Below, one piece after another: positions 1 through 5,764 of a stretch of 5,764 bases of DNA (the stretch's first letter is position 1; each line of letters opens with the position of its first letter). The DNA is from JBBDNC01 sp040877875. GTDB lineage: Bacteria; Bacteroidota; Rhodothermia; Balneolales; Balneolaceae. The position numbers and the translations under genes were made by a program. The notes under the pieces were generated by a model, which saw only the letters and a list, made by a program, of their open reading frames with translations, had not been told where the DNA came from and did no database searches. The stretch spans positions 1-5,764 of the forward strand of contig JBBDNC010000053.1 in the NCBI GenBank assembly GCA_040877875.1. The letters run 5' to 3'.

Positions 1-891
1 CTCCTGGGCATGCATTCTCTTTATCACTGGACCCATACCGAAGATGTACTGGCCGACCCGATTCTTGCCGGCAAGATGGGCTACCTGAACGAACCGTTTT
101 TTATTATCCGGCAGTTTATCTATTTCGGTATCTGGGGGTTTCTCGGGTACAGGCTTCACAAAATATCGGTCGATATGGATCACTCGGGCGACTGGGGCAT
201 GACGACTCTTTTGCGTAGATACAGCGCACCCGGAATCATCATTTTTGCACTGACCCTCGCCTTTGCAAGCTTCGACTGGCTGATGTCACTCGATCCCCAC
301 TGGTTTTCAACCATGTTCGGGGTCTACTTTTTTGCTATGAGTTTCCAGGCACTCTTCCCGATGATTATCCTGTTGATCTTCTGGCTGCATAAACAGGGCT
401 TATTGAAAAACACCATTACCAAAGTTCATATTTATGATCTCGGCGCATGGTTCTTCGCTTTTACTGTTTTCTATGCCTACATCGCATTCAGTCAACTACT
501 CCTGATTTACTATGCCAATTTACCGGAGGAAGCTCTCTGGTTCTATCACAGGCTGGAAGGAAGCTGGGCATTTGTTTCCTATTCACTGATCATCGGAAGG
601 TTTGCAATTCCATTTCTTCTTCTTCTGAACAGGGATACCAAACACAGTTTCAAAATGCTGGTCTTTACCTCTGTATTAGTACTCTCCATGCACTTTATTG
701 AAATTTACTGGATCGCCATGCCGATGCTGGACCATCATGGTGTAAGTGTCAGCTGGATGGACATCACAACCTTTTTGGGACTGGGGGGGATTTTCTTCGG
801 ACTGTTTTTCCGGCAGTTCAGAAAGCACAACATGATCCCGATTCACGATCCGAAACTGGCAGAATCACTCGGCAAGCAATATCATCAATAA
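1..891 (+). CDS. actF: Alternative complex III subunit ActF (quinol:cytochrome c oxidoreductase, NrfD/PsrC-like membrane subunit), 5' partial
   Basis: C-terminal part of an integral membrane subunit of ACIII, which oxidises quinol and delivers electrons to cytochrome c or directly to a cognate oxidase. The frame is open to the first base of the window, so the Met at base 10 is probably internal. At least 296 residues are visible. Counting that Met as 1, about seven hydrophobic helices can be seen near 29-48, 73-91, 103-127, 144-168, 187-206, 215-238 and 250-268. The NrfD/PsrC-like ActC/ActF family has ten, so the first three or so lie upstream. Family-like blocks are YLNEPFFIIRQ (25-35), FASFDWLMSLDPHWFS (85-100), the AFSQLLLIYYANLPEE block (159-174) and HFIEIYWIAMP (228-238). 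ActF rather than its paralogue ActC is supported by these blocks and by its place last in the ACIII genes, just before oxidase genes. The family assignment is strong; the ActF/ActC choice is from memory of the families. Confidence 0.88.
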   Translation, partial: LLGMHSLYHWTHTEDVLADPILAGKMGYLNEPFFIIRQFIYFGIWGFLGYRLHKISVDMDHSGDWGMTTLLRRYSAPGIIIFALTLAFASFDWLMSLDPHWFSTMFGVYFFAMSFQALFPMIILLIFWLHKQGLLKNTITKVHIYDLGAWFFAFTVFYAYIAFSQLLLIYYANLPEEALWFYHRLEGSWAFVSYSLIIGRFAIPFLLLLNRDTKHSFKMLVFTSVLVLSMHFIEIYWIAMPMLDHHGVSVSWMDITTFLGLGGIFFGLFFRQFRKHNMIPIHDPKLAESLGKQYHQ

Positions 892-915
892 CTGTCTTAC
901 ACAGGATTCATTTTT

Positions 916-1497
916 ATGGGCAACGAAGAAAAATCATATAGTCGCGAATTCAAGGCAAAAGTTGTTCTCGAAGCGGTATCCGGCGAATCCGTTACCCCAC
1001 AGGAAGTAGCCGAAAAATATGACGTCTCAGCCGCTCAAATCCTTTCCTGGGCAAGGGAACTGGATATCTCTGAAAGCCATTTGAATAAGCTGAAAAGCTC
1101 AATCGGCGAAATCACGTCTGACGCTGACGATGCTGACTCCGATCAGATAGAAATTGAAAGTTCGGATGAACTCTTCCTTTCGGAAGTAGAATACGGAGTC
1201 ACCTACGACACATTAAATTACGGACGGTTAACCTTCTGGGCGGTGTTCGGAACGGGATTTGTCATATTAGCGGTGTTGGCTTTAATGGCCATTTATGAAA
1301 ACAGCGTGCGGACCGTCCAGCAACAAGTATCCGAAACCAGCGAATATTATCAAGTCCGTGACCTCAACGAGCGAGATCAGGAAATACTGTCCAGTTTTGG
1401 AATCGTAGATCCCGAGGAAGGAATTTACCGGATTCCCATTGACAGTGCGATCTCCAGGATGGTTGAAGAAGAAGATACGGAATCGGGTACGGAATAA
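916..1497 (+). CDS. Predicted single-pass membrane protein with N-terminal IS3-OrfA-like helix-turn-helix, located in ACIII-caa3 junction; function unknown
   Basis: A 193-residue protein I cannot name. Residues 7-47 look like the helix-turn-helix of IS3-family OrfA proteins (YSREFKAKVVLEA, then EVAEKYDVSAAQILSW). Residues 61-103 form a linker with 13 Asp/Glu and no Lys, Arg or His. Residues 105-127 are one strongly hydrophobic helix. The tail includes a short motif at 154-181 with SSFGIVDPEEGIYRIPID, resembling the SYGWVD..KGI.RIPID..M motif I recall from small proteins encoded beside cytochrome oxidase and Sco genes. The likely topology is HTH in the cytoplasm and tail in the periplasm. The ATG lies 24 bases after the actF stop with a weak AGGA at 903-906, so co-transcription with actF is likely. 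There is no frameshift, no second transposase frame and no terminal inverted repeat, so it is not an IS remnant. It could be a membrane-bound regulator, a single-helix ACIII accessory subunit (ActG-like in position only) or an assembly factor. Confidence 0.8.
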   Translation: MGNEEKSYSREFKAKVVLEAVSGESVTPQEVAEKYDVSAAQILSWARELDISESHLNKLKSSIGEITSDADDADSDQIEIESSDELFLSEVEYGVTYDTLNYGRLTFWAVFGTGFVILAVLALMAIYENSVRTVQQQVSETSEYYQVRDLNERDQEILSSFGIVDPEEGIYRIPIDSAISRMVEEEDTESGTE

Positions 1498-1509
1498 AGT
1501 TTAGTGTAT

Positions 1510-1554
1510 CGGTACATTCAAAGTCCCCAACCGGGGTACCGGCGGGACAGCCGG
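1510..1554. repeat. GC-rich overlapping inverted repeats, possible RNA hairpins
   Basis: CGGTAC at 1510-1515 can pair with GTACCG at 1536-1541. CCGGC at 1539-1543 can pair with GCCGG at 1550-1554 around a 6-base loop. CCCC at 1525-1528 can pair with GGGG at 1533-1536. The pairings share bases, so they are mutually exclusive in part. None is followed by a T-run, so a classical terminator is not supported; an attenuator-like switch or chance are both possible. Confidence 0.3.
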
Positions 1555-1612
1555 CAGAGGAAGAAGTCTTCAGCTCTTTGACATGGTTTGTATTTGCGCC
1601 CCCGGGCCATTT

Positions 1613-1691
1613 AAATTCAATTTCGAGTACGGTTTGACGTTTTCACATCACCGGACAACCCGTTGAATTTGAATCGCTGAATTTTGAATTT
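1613..1691. repeat. TTGAATTT repeats: two direct copies 21 bases apart and one inverted copy
   Basis: TTGAATTT occurs at 1663-1670 and 1684-1691, start to start 21 bases, about two helical turns. Its exact reverse complement AAATTCAA is at 1613-1620. The pentamer TGAAT starts at 1664, 1670, 1678 and 1685. The spacing on one face of the helix and the position just ahead of sco suit a protein-binding operator, but AT-rich sequence produces such repeats easily by chance. Confidence 0.3.
1640..1671 (+). promoter_or_regulatory. Weak candidate Bacteroidota-type promoter ahead of sco
   Basis: TTTT at 1640-1643 stands 20 bases before TGAATTTG at 1664-1671. This matches 3 of 4 and 5 of 6 fixed positions of the Bacteroidota -33 TTTG and -7 TAnnTTTG elements. 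No sigma70-type pair was found: TTGACA at 1578-1583 has no -10 box at normal spacing. The candidate is based on pattern and on the long gap only; the genes may instead be read through from actF. Confidence 0.2.
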
Positions 1692-1721
1692 TTAGTGAGC
1701 AGAAGACGTTTAGAAAGGATC

Positions 1722-2570
1722 ATGAACAGGATATCAATTTTATTAGTTTTAGCCGGTTTCATCCTATTCACCCTGGGGATGCCACGGATTCTGCCTGCTC
1801 AGTTAAACCAGGATAAACCGAAAATCCTGGAAGATGTAGAAGTCCGGGAAAAGCTGGGAGATCAAATTCCCCTTGACGCACGCTTTGCAACATCTGACGG
1901 TGATTCGGTCACGATCGGGGAATTGATTGAGCCTGGCAAACCTGTCTTGCTGAATCCACTTTATTATGAATGCCCGCTCTTATGCGGATTTGTACTGGAT
2001 GGTGTCTATGAAGTGATCAGCGATTTGAAATGGACTCCCGGTGTAGAATATACCATCATCTCATTCAGTATTGATCCTGATGAGAAACATCCCCTGGCAG
2101 CACAAAACAAAGAGCGATACCTCAAGGGTTTTGAGCAAAAAGAGGTTGAAAACGGATGGCACTTTTTGACAGGAACCAAAGAAGAAATTCAACGAATGAC
2201 TGAAGCCATTGGGTTCAGGTATACAAAAAATGAAGCGACCGGCGAATATGTCCACCCGGCAAGTATTATGATGCTAAGCCCGGAGGGTACTGTGACCCGG
2301 TATTTATATGGAATTGAGTTTTCTGAATTCGACCTTAGAAATGCACTGTATGAATCGGCTGACGGCAAGATCGGCTCAACGGTGGATCGGGCGGTTTTAT
2401 ACTGTTTTGCTTATGATCCGTCATCTCAAAGTTACGCCCCCGTCGCAGTCAATATTATGAAGCTCGGCGGCTTGGCAACCGTTATTATTCTCGGTATATT
2501 TCTTGGCCTTTTTTGGATAAAAGAACGACGAACGTCCCAACCACAAAAATTGGAAATTCATCAGAAATGA
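1722..2570 (+). CDS. sco: Sco1/SenC family copper chaperone for cytochrome oxidase assembly
   Basis: Thioredoxin-fold protein that binds copper and, in the Sco family, helps metallate or reduce the CuA site of oxidase subunit II outside the cytoplasmic membrane. From the ATG at 1722 it has 282 residues. It starts with a hydrophobic export signal or anchor (about 3-19, possible cleavage near LPAQ). The copper-binding CPLLC is at C84 and C88 and the third ligand is probably H178 in YVHPAS. The SIDPDEKHPLAAQNKERYL block (116-134) is typical of the family. A second hydrophobic helix near 244-266 anchors the C-terminus, a form known in the Sco branch found beside caa3-type oxidases. The ATG is preceded by AGAAAGGA (1712-1719), closer than usual. 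An in-frame GTG at 1695 would add nine residues (SRRRLERI after Met) but has no ribosome site, so ATG is preferred without certainty. Its stop overlaps the coxB start. Confidence 0.92.
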   Translation: MNRISILLVLAGFILFTLGMPRILPAQLNQDKPKILEDVEVREKLGDQIPLDARFATSDGDSVTIGELIEPGKPVLLNPLYYECPLLCGFVLDGVYEVISDLKWTPGVEYTIISFSIDPDEKHPLAAQNKERYLKGFEQKEVENGWHFLTGTKEEIQRMTEAIGFRYTKNEATGEYVHPASIMMLSPEGTVTRYLYGIEFSEFDLRNALYESADGKIGSTVDRAVLYCFAYDPSSQSYAPVAVNIMKLGGLATVIILGIFLGLFWIKERRTSQPQKLEIHQK

Positions 2571-3505
2571 ACAGACTGAGTGATTTCATGCTCCCTCCTG
2601 CCAGGAGTACCCTGGCGGCAGAGACAGATGCGCTATTTAATTTTATCAATGTGGTCAGCCTGATTTTCTTGCTGGGCATAACCATTGCCATCATCTACTT
2701 TGCAATCAAGTACAGGAGAAAGTCACCGGATGATGTGACTCCCCTGATCACTCATAATAATACGCTGGAAATTACTTGGTCGGTCATTCCCCTCATATTG
2801 GTAATGATTGTATTTGGATGGGGCTACAACGGGTTTTTGAATCTTTACACACCGCCGGACGACGCCTATGAAATACGGGTGGTTGCACAGACCTGGACGT
2901 GGCAATTCCACTATCAGAATGGATATACAGGCAATGAACTGCATGTACCGGTTGACAGGCCCGTGAAACTGGTTATGAGTTCGAATGACGTCATCCACTC
3001 ATTTTACGTGCCGGATTTCAGGATTAAAAAAGATGTACTTCCCAATCGATACACGTCCGTATGGTTTGAAGCCACCGAAACGGGCGATGCACAGATATTT
3101 TGCACCGAATATTGCGGAACGGCTCACTCGAACATGCTGGCCAGTGTCATCGTTCATGAACAGGAAGAATTTCAAACCTGGCTGGCGACAGCAGGGTCGG
3201 CGGACGACGATATGGAACCGGCAGAACTCGGGCAAGCCCTTATTCAGCGCAACGGTTGTACGGCTTGCCATTCGACAGACGGAAGCCAGCTACAGGGCCC
3301 TACTTTCCAGGGTATTTTCGGCCGGGAAACAACCCTTCAGGATGGCTCCACGGTAACGGTGGATGAAAACTATATCCGGGAATCTATTCTCGAACCCCAG
3401 GCTAAAATCGTTGAAGGATTTCCACCCGTTATGACGAGCTTTGCAGGGGCTCTGGATGACCGGCAGATTGATGCAATTATCGAATATTTCAAAACTTTAG
3501 AATGA
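2567..3505 (+). CDS. coxB: caa3-type cytochrome c oxidase subunit II (CuA domain fused to cytochrome c)
   Basis: Electron-entry subunit of a heme-copper oxygen reductase, with its soluble domains outside the cytoplasmic membrane. It has 312 residues. Two membrane helices lie near 22-47 and 70-92. The CuA cupredoxin domain follows, with ligands H144 (in VIHSFYVPDF) and C179, E181, C183, H187 and M190 (in CTEYCGTAHSNM). The aromatic TWTWQFHY at 109-116 is the usual electron-entry patch. A fused C-terminal cytochrome c domain (about 218-312) has the heme motif CTACH at 231-235 and a probable axial Met, M289, in FPPVMTSF. The fusion defines a caa3 enzyme. The ATG at 2567 overlaps the sco stop as ATGA, which implies translational coupling; an in-frame TTG at 2513 would give a 58-base overlap and a non-family leader and is rejected. 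The coxA start lies one base beyond the stop. Confidence 0.96.
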   Translation: MNRLSDFMLPPARSTLAAETDALFNFINVVSLIFLLGITIAIIYFAIKYRRKSPDDVTPLITHNNTLEITWSVIPLILVMIVFGWGYNGFLNLYTPPDDAYEIRVVAQTWTWQFHYQNGYTGNELHVPVDRPVKLVMSSNDVIHSFYVPDFRIKKDVLPNRYTSVWFEATETGDAQIFCTEYCGTAHSNMLASVIVHEQEEFQTWLATAGSADDDMEPAELGQALIQRNGCTACHSTDGSQLQGPTFQGIFGRETTLQDGSTVTVDENYIRESILEPQAKIVEGFPPVMTSFAGALDDRQIDAIIEYFKTLE

Positions 3506-3506
3506 C

Positions 3507-5261
3507 ATGGCTACTGCAGAATCAACAAATTTAAAGAAATTACAGGTTCGCCGTTATAAACCGGATGACAATCCCCAACATCATTACCTGAATGAAGAAA
3601 CAGGCTTATGGTCCTGGATGACTACGGTAGACCACAAAAAAATCGGGTTGCTTTATCTCGGTTCGATTACTGTATTCTTTTTTATCGGGGGGATGCTGGC
3701 CCTGTTTCTGAGGACTGAACTGCTAACGCCTGCCCAGACCTATATTACTGCCGATACGTACAATCAGATTTTTACGCTGCACGGCGCTATCATGATTTTC
3801 TTTTTCCTGATTCCGTCGGTTCCGGCAGCTCTCGGAAATTTTATCCTCCCTCTCCAACTGGGATGTAAAGATGTTGCTTTTCCAAGAATCAACCTCCTCA
3901 GTTATTACATTTATGTTGTCGGGGCGATATTAACTATTACGGCAATCTTTACAGGGGGCGTCGATACAGGCTGGACATTTTATACACCGTACAGTTCCTC
4001 CCTGTCAAGTGGTAACATCCTGCTGATGACGCTGGGAATCTTCATTCTCGGTTTTTCATCTATTTTAACGGGTCTTAACTTTATTGTCACCATCCACCGA
4101 ATGCGTGCCCCGGGCCTGACCTGGAACAAGCTTCCTCTCTTTCTCTGGGGACTTTATGCAACCAGCATCATCCAGGTACTGGCAACTCCGGTCCTGGCCA
4201 TTACCTTGCTGCTGCTGACCATGGAGCGGGCACTCGGAATTGGCATTTTTGATCCTGCCATTGGCGGAGATCCGGTCCTCTTCCAGCACTTTTTCTGGTT
4301 CTATTCGCACCCCGCCGTCTATATTATGATCGTACCGGGATTCGGGGTGGTTTCGGAAATCATTTCAACATTCTCACGCAAGCATATTTTCGGCTACTGG
4401 GCGATTGCCCTCTCCTCTCTTGCCATTGCCTTCATCGGCTTCCTGGTCTGGGGACACCACATGTTTACTGCAGGGCAATCTTCCCTGGCCAGTATGGTCT
4501 TTTCATTCCTGACATTCCTGGTTGGAATCCCGACCGGTATCAAGATATTCAACTGGCTGGCGACTATGCATAAGGGATCCATCGATCTTAAAACGCCCAT
4601 GCTCTACATCCTCTCTTTCCTGTTTTTGTTTACCATTGGCGGTTTTACCGGGATCATGCTGGGAGCCCTGTCGGTCGACGTCCACCTTCATGACACTTAC
4701 TACGTAGTGGCTCACTTCCACTATGTGATGATGGGAGGTATGGTGATGGCCTTTCTCGGCGGACTCCATTACTGGTGGCCCAAGATCACCGGCAGGATGT
4801 ACAATGAGCTTTGGGGTAAAATTTCCTGTGCAATCATTTTCCTCGGCTTTAACCTGACCTTCCTTCCCCAGTTTGTAATGGGGTCACTCGGAATGCCCCG
4901 GCGATATTTCAACTATCTCGAACAATTCCAGGGCTATCACCAGCTCTCAACCATGGGTGCCTACACGCTGGGAATCGGATTCCTCATTATGGCCGTCTAC
5001 CTGGCACACTCCTTGGCCAAAGGGAAAAAGGCGACGTCCAACCCGTGGGGAAGCCGTGGAATGGAATGGCAAGTCAATGCGATGCCTCCCCTCCACAATT
5101 TCCACCATACACCCGTAATCCTTCATGGCCCGTACGATTATCACAAACCGATGTCCGAGTTTCAGCTCGGGATTGCCGAAAAGCACAACGGGCATGAACC
5201 CGGCAGCGGCACCGAACCCCACACGGAACTACCCACAAAAACAGTAGAAGCTGATAACTAA
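3507..5261 (+). CDS. coxA: caa3-type cytochrome c oxidase subunit I (A2-type heme-copper oxidase)
   Basis: Catalytic, proton-pumping subunit that reduces oxygen to water at heme a3-CuB. It has 584 residues, within the family range, and about twelve membrane helices. Low-spin heme ligands are H92 (LHGAIM) and H405. The high-spin heme ligand is H403 (VVAHFHYV). CuB ligands are H268, H317 and H318 (WGHHMF), with the cross-linked Tyr at Y272 in HPAVY. The D-channel entry Asp is D122 (LGCKDVAFPR) and the K-channel Lys is K346 (PTGIKIF). The usual helix VI Glu of A1 enzymes is absent; YSHP at 266-269 takes its place, which defines the A2 subfamily. The C-terminal tail after the last helix is rich in His (eight between 530 and 572). 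The ATG follows the coxB stop by one base with no ribosome site, so coupled translation is likely. All catalytic residues are present. Confidence 0.98.
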   Translation: MATAESTNLKKLQVRRYKPDDNPQHHYLNEETGLWSWMTTVDHKKIGLLYLGSITVFFFIGGMLALFLRTELLTPAQTYITADTYNQIFTLHGAIMIFFFLIPSVPAALGNFILPLQLGCKDVAFPRINLLSYYIYVVGAILTITAIFTGGVDTGWTFYTPYSSSLSSGNILLMTLGIFILGFSSILTGLNFIVTIHRMRAPGLTWNKLPLFLWGLYATSIIQVLATPVLAITLLLLTMERALGIGIFDPAIGGDPVLFQHFFWFYSHPAVYIMIVPGFGVVSEIISTFSRKHIFGYWAIALSSLAIAFIGFLVWGHHMFTAGQSSLASMVFSFLTFLVGIPTGIKIFNWLATMHKGSIDLKTPMLYILSFLFLFTIGGFTGIMLGALSVDVHLHDTYYVVAHFHYVMMGGMVMAFLGGLHYWWPKITGRMYNELWGKISCAIIFLGFNLTFLPQFVMGSLGMPRRYFNYLEQFQGYHQLSTMGAYTLGIGFLIMAVYLAHSLAKGKKATSNPWGSRGMEWQVNAMPPLHNFHHTPVILHGPYDYHKPMSEFQLGIAEKHNGHEPGSGTEPHTELPTKTVEADN

Positions 5262-5282
5262 ATTCGAATAACTTCATTGACC

Positions 5283-5764
5283 ATGGCACAATCTTCTGCT
5301 ATTGCAACCAAAAAAGGAGATCACGTAAAAGGCCATTTTGTTGACTCGGAACAGCAGTTCGGTTCGGCAAAATTGGGGATGTGGATCTTCCTGGTAACCG
5401 AAATTCTCTTTTTCGGGGGACTCTTCGCAGCCTATATCGTATACCGGTCCTGGTACCCGGAATTGTATACGCTCGCTTCCGAGGAACTCGATACCGTTAT
5501 GGGGGCGATCAACACGGCTGTACTGATCGGCAGTTCTCTGACTGTAGCCCTGGCTATCCGGTCGGCGCAGACGAATCAAAACAAGAAGCTGATTATCAAT
5601 CTCTGTATCACGATTGCCCTTGCCATGGTCTTTATGGTCATCAAGTATTTCGAGTATACCCATAAATTCCATCTGGGAATCTTCCCGGGCGAATTCTATA
5701 CTTACGAAGGGATCGCCCACGAAAAAGCCAATATCTTTTTCAGCATCTATTACATGATGACCGG
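5283..5764 (+). CDS. coxC: Cytochrome c oxidase subunit III, 3' partial
   Basis: Start of the membrane subunit that stabilises subunit I in heme-copper oxidases. The reading frame from ATG at 5283 runs open to the window edge, giving 160 complete codons of an expected 200 or so. After a soluble N-terminus (about 1-28, with EQQFGSAKLGMWIFLVTE at 23-40), helices lie near 31-54, 73-93 and 104-123. The conserved subunit III block KYFEYTHKFHLGIFPG (121-136) contains the family Glu, E124. A further helix is cut by the window end. The start is 21 bases after the coxA stop, with no recognisable Shine-Dalgarno sequence. The gene continues the oxidase operon; a small subunit IV gene would be the expected next member but lies outside the window. 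Confidence 0.93.
   Translation, partial: MAQSSAIATKKGDHVKGHFVDSEQQFGSAKLGMWIFLVTEILFFGGLFAAYIVYRSWYPELYTLASEELDTVMGAINTAVLIGSSLTVALAIRSAQTNQNKKLIINLCITIALAMVFMVIKYFEYTHKFHLGIFPGEFYTYEGIAHEKANIFFSIYYMMT

Larger units (their letters stand above)
1498..1721. other. 224-base non-coding gap between the HTH-membrane protein gene and sco
   Basis: This is the only non-coding stretch above 30 bases in the window. The first part (about 1521-1560) is GC-rich with short inverted repeats; the second (about 1609-1695) is AT-rich with repeated TTGAATTT. I see no credible gene here; the one small ATG frame, at 1583-1666, encodes 27 residues and ends in TGA. No tRNA or known riboswitch core was recognised, and there is no hairpin followed by a T-run that would make a convincing intrinsic terminator. 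The gap most likely carries the promoter or leader for the sco-cox genes, by inference from its position. Confidence 0.6.

Noticed and set aside
916..1080. Insertion-sequence remnant (IS3 OrfA)
   Set aside because: The frame is intact and continues into an acidic linker, a membrane helix and a conserved-looking tail. No OrfB, no inverted repeats and no target duplication were seen.
1521..1560. Riboswitch or intrinsic terminator
   Set aside because: No conserved riboswitch core was recognised, and the hairpins are short and lack a following T-run.
1578..1583. TTGACA as a sigma70 -35 box
   Set aside because: Bases 1600-1607 at the normal spacing are CCCCGGGC, so no -10 element follows.
1583..1666. 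Small 27-codon ATG frame in the gap before sco
   Set aside because: It has no ribosome site and no recognisable protein character, and it covers the AT-rich repeat region; probably chance.
2513..2566. Upstream in-frame TTG start for coxB adding 18 residues
   Set aside because: It would overlap sco by 58 bases, and the added residues do not look like subunit II. The ATG at 2567 overlaps the sco stop as ATGA and begins the typical N-terminus.
5274..5720. 148-codon minus-strand frame
   Set aside because: It lies antisense to coxC, whose product is clearly recognisable; the frame is a shadow.

Overview
The window is a compact, all-plus-strand respiratory gene cluster. It joins the end of an alternative complex III (ACIII, quinol:cytochrome c oxidoreductase) operon to the start of a caa3-type cytochrome c oxidase operon. 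Order: actF (5' cut by the window edge) - an unnamed gene for a helix-turn-helix/single-membrane-helix protein - a Sco-type copper chaperone - coxB (CuA plus fused cytochrome c) - coxA (A2-type subunit I) - coxC (3' cut by the window edge). No RNA gene, CRISPR array, insertion sequence or prophage signal was seen.

The organism is most likely from the Bacteroidota/Rhodothermota/Balneolota side of the bacteria. ACIII followed directly by a caa3 oxidase with the A2-type YSHP motif is the arrangement known from Rhodothermus marinus. The moderate GC content and near absence of Shine-Dalgarno sequences fit a Balneolota- or Bacteroidota-like genome. This placement is inferred from gene content and was not tested by a search.

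Layout: 1-891 carries the last seven or so membrane helices of ActF. The gene at 916-1497 follows after 24 bases. Bases 1498-1721 are the only sizeable non-coding stretch; they hold a GC-rich inverted repeat and an AT-rich block with repeated TTGAATTT and a weak promoter candidate. From 1722 to the end the genes are packed tightly: sco and coxB overlap as ATGA, coxB and coxA are 1 base apart, and coxA and coxC are 21 bases apart.

Working together: ACIII oxidises quinol and passes electrons to cytochrome c. The caa3 oxidase accepts them through the cytochrome c domain on CoxB, then CuA, then heme a and the heme a3-CuB centre in CoxA, where oxygen is reduced. Sco probably helps build the CuA site.

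The least ordinary element is the 193-residue protein at 916-1497. It has an IS3-OrfA-like helix-turn-helix, an acidic linker with no basic residue, one membrane helix and a short C-terminal IPID-type motif, and it sits exactly between the two complexes. It could be a membrane-tethered regulator, an ACIII/oxidase accessory subunit, or an assembly or supercomplex factor; the sequence alone does not decide.
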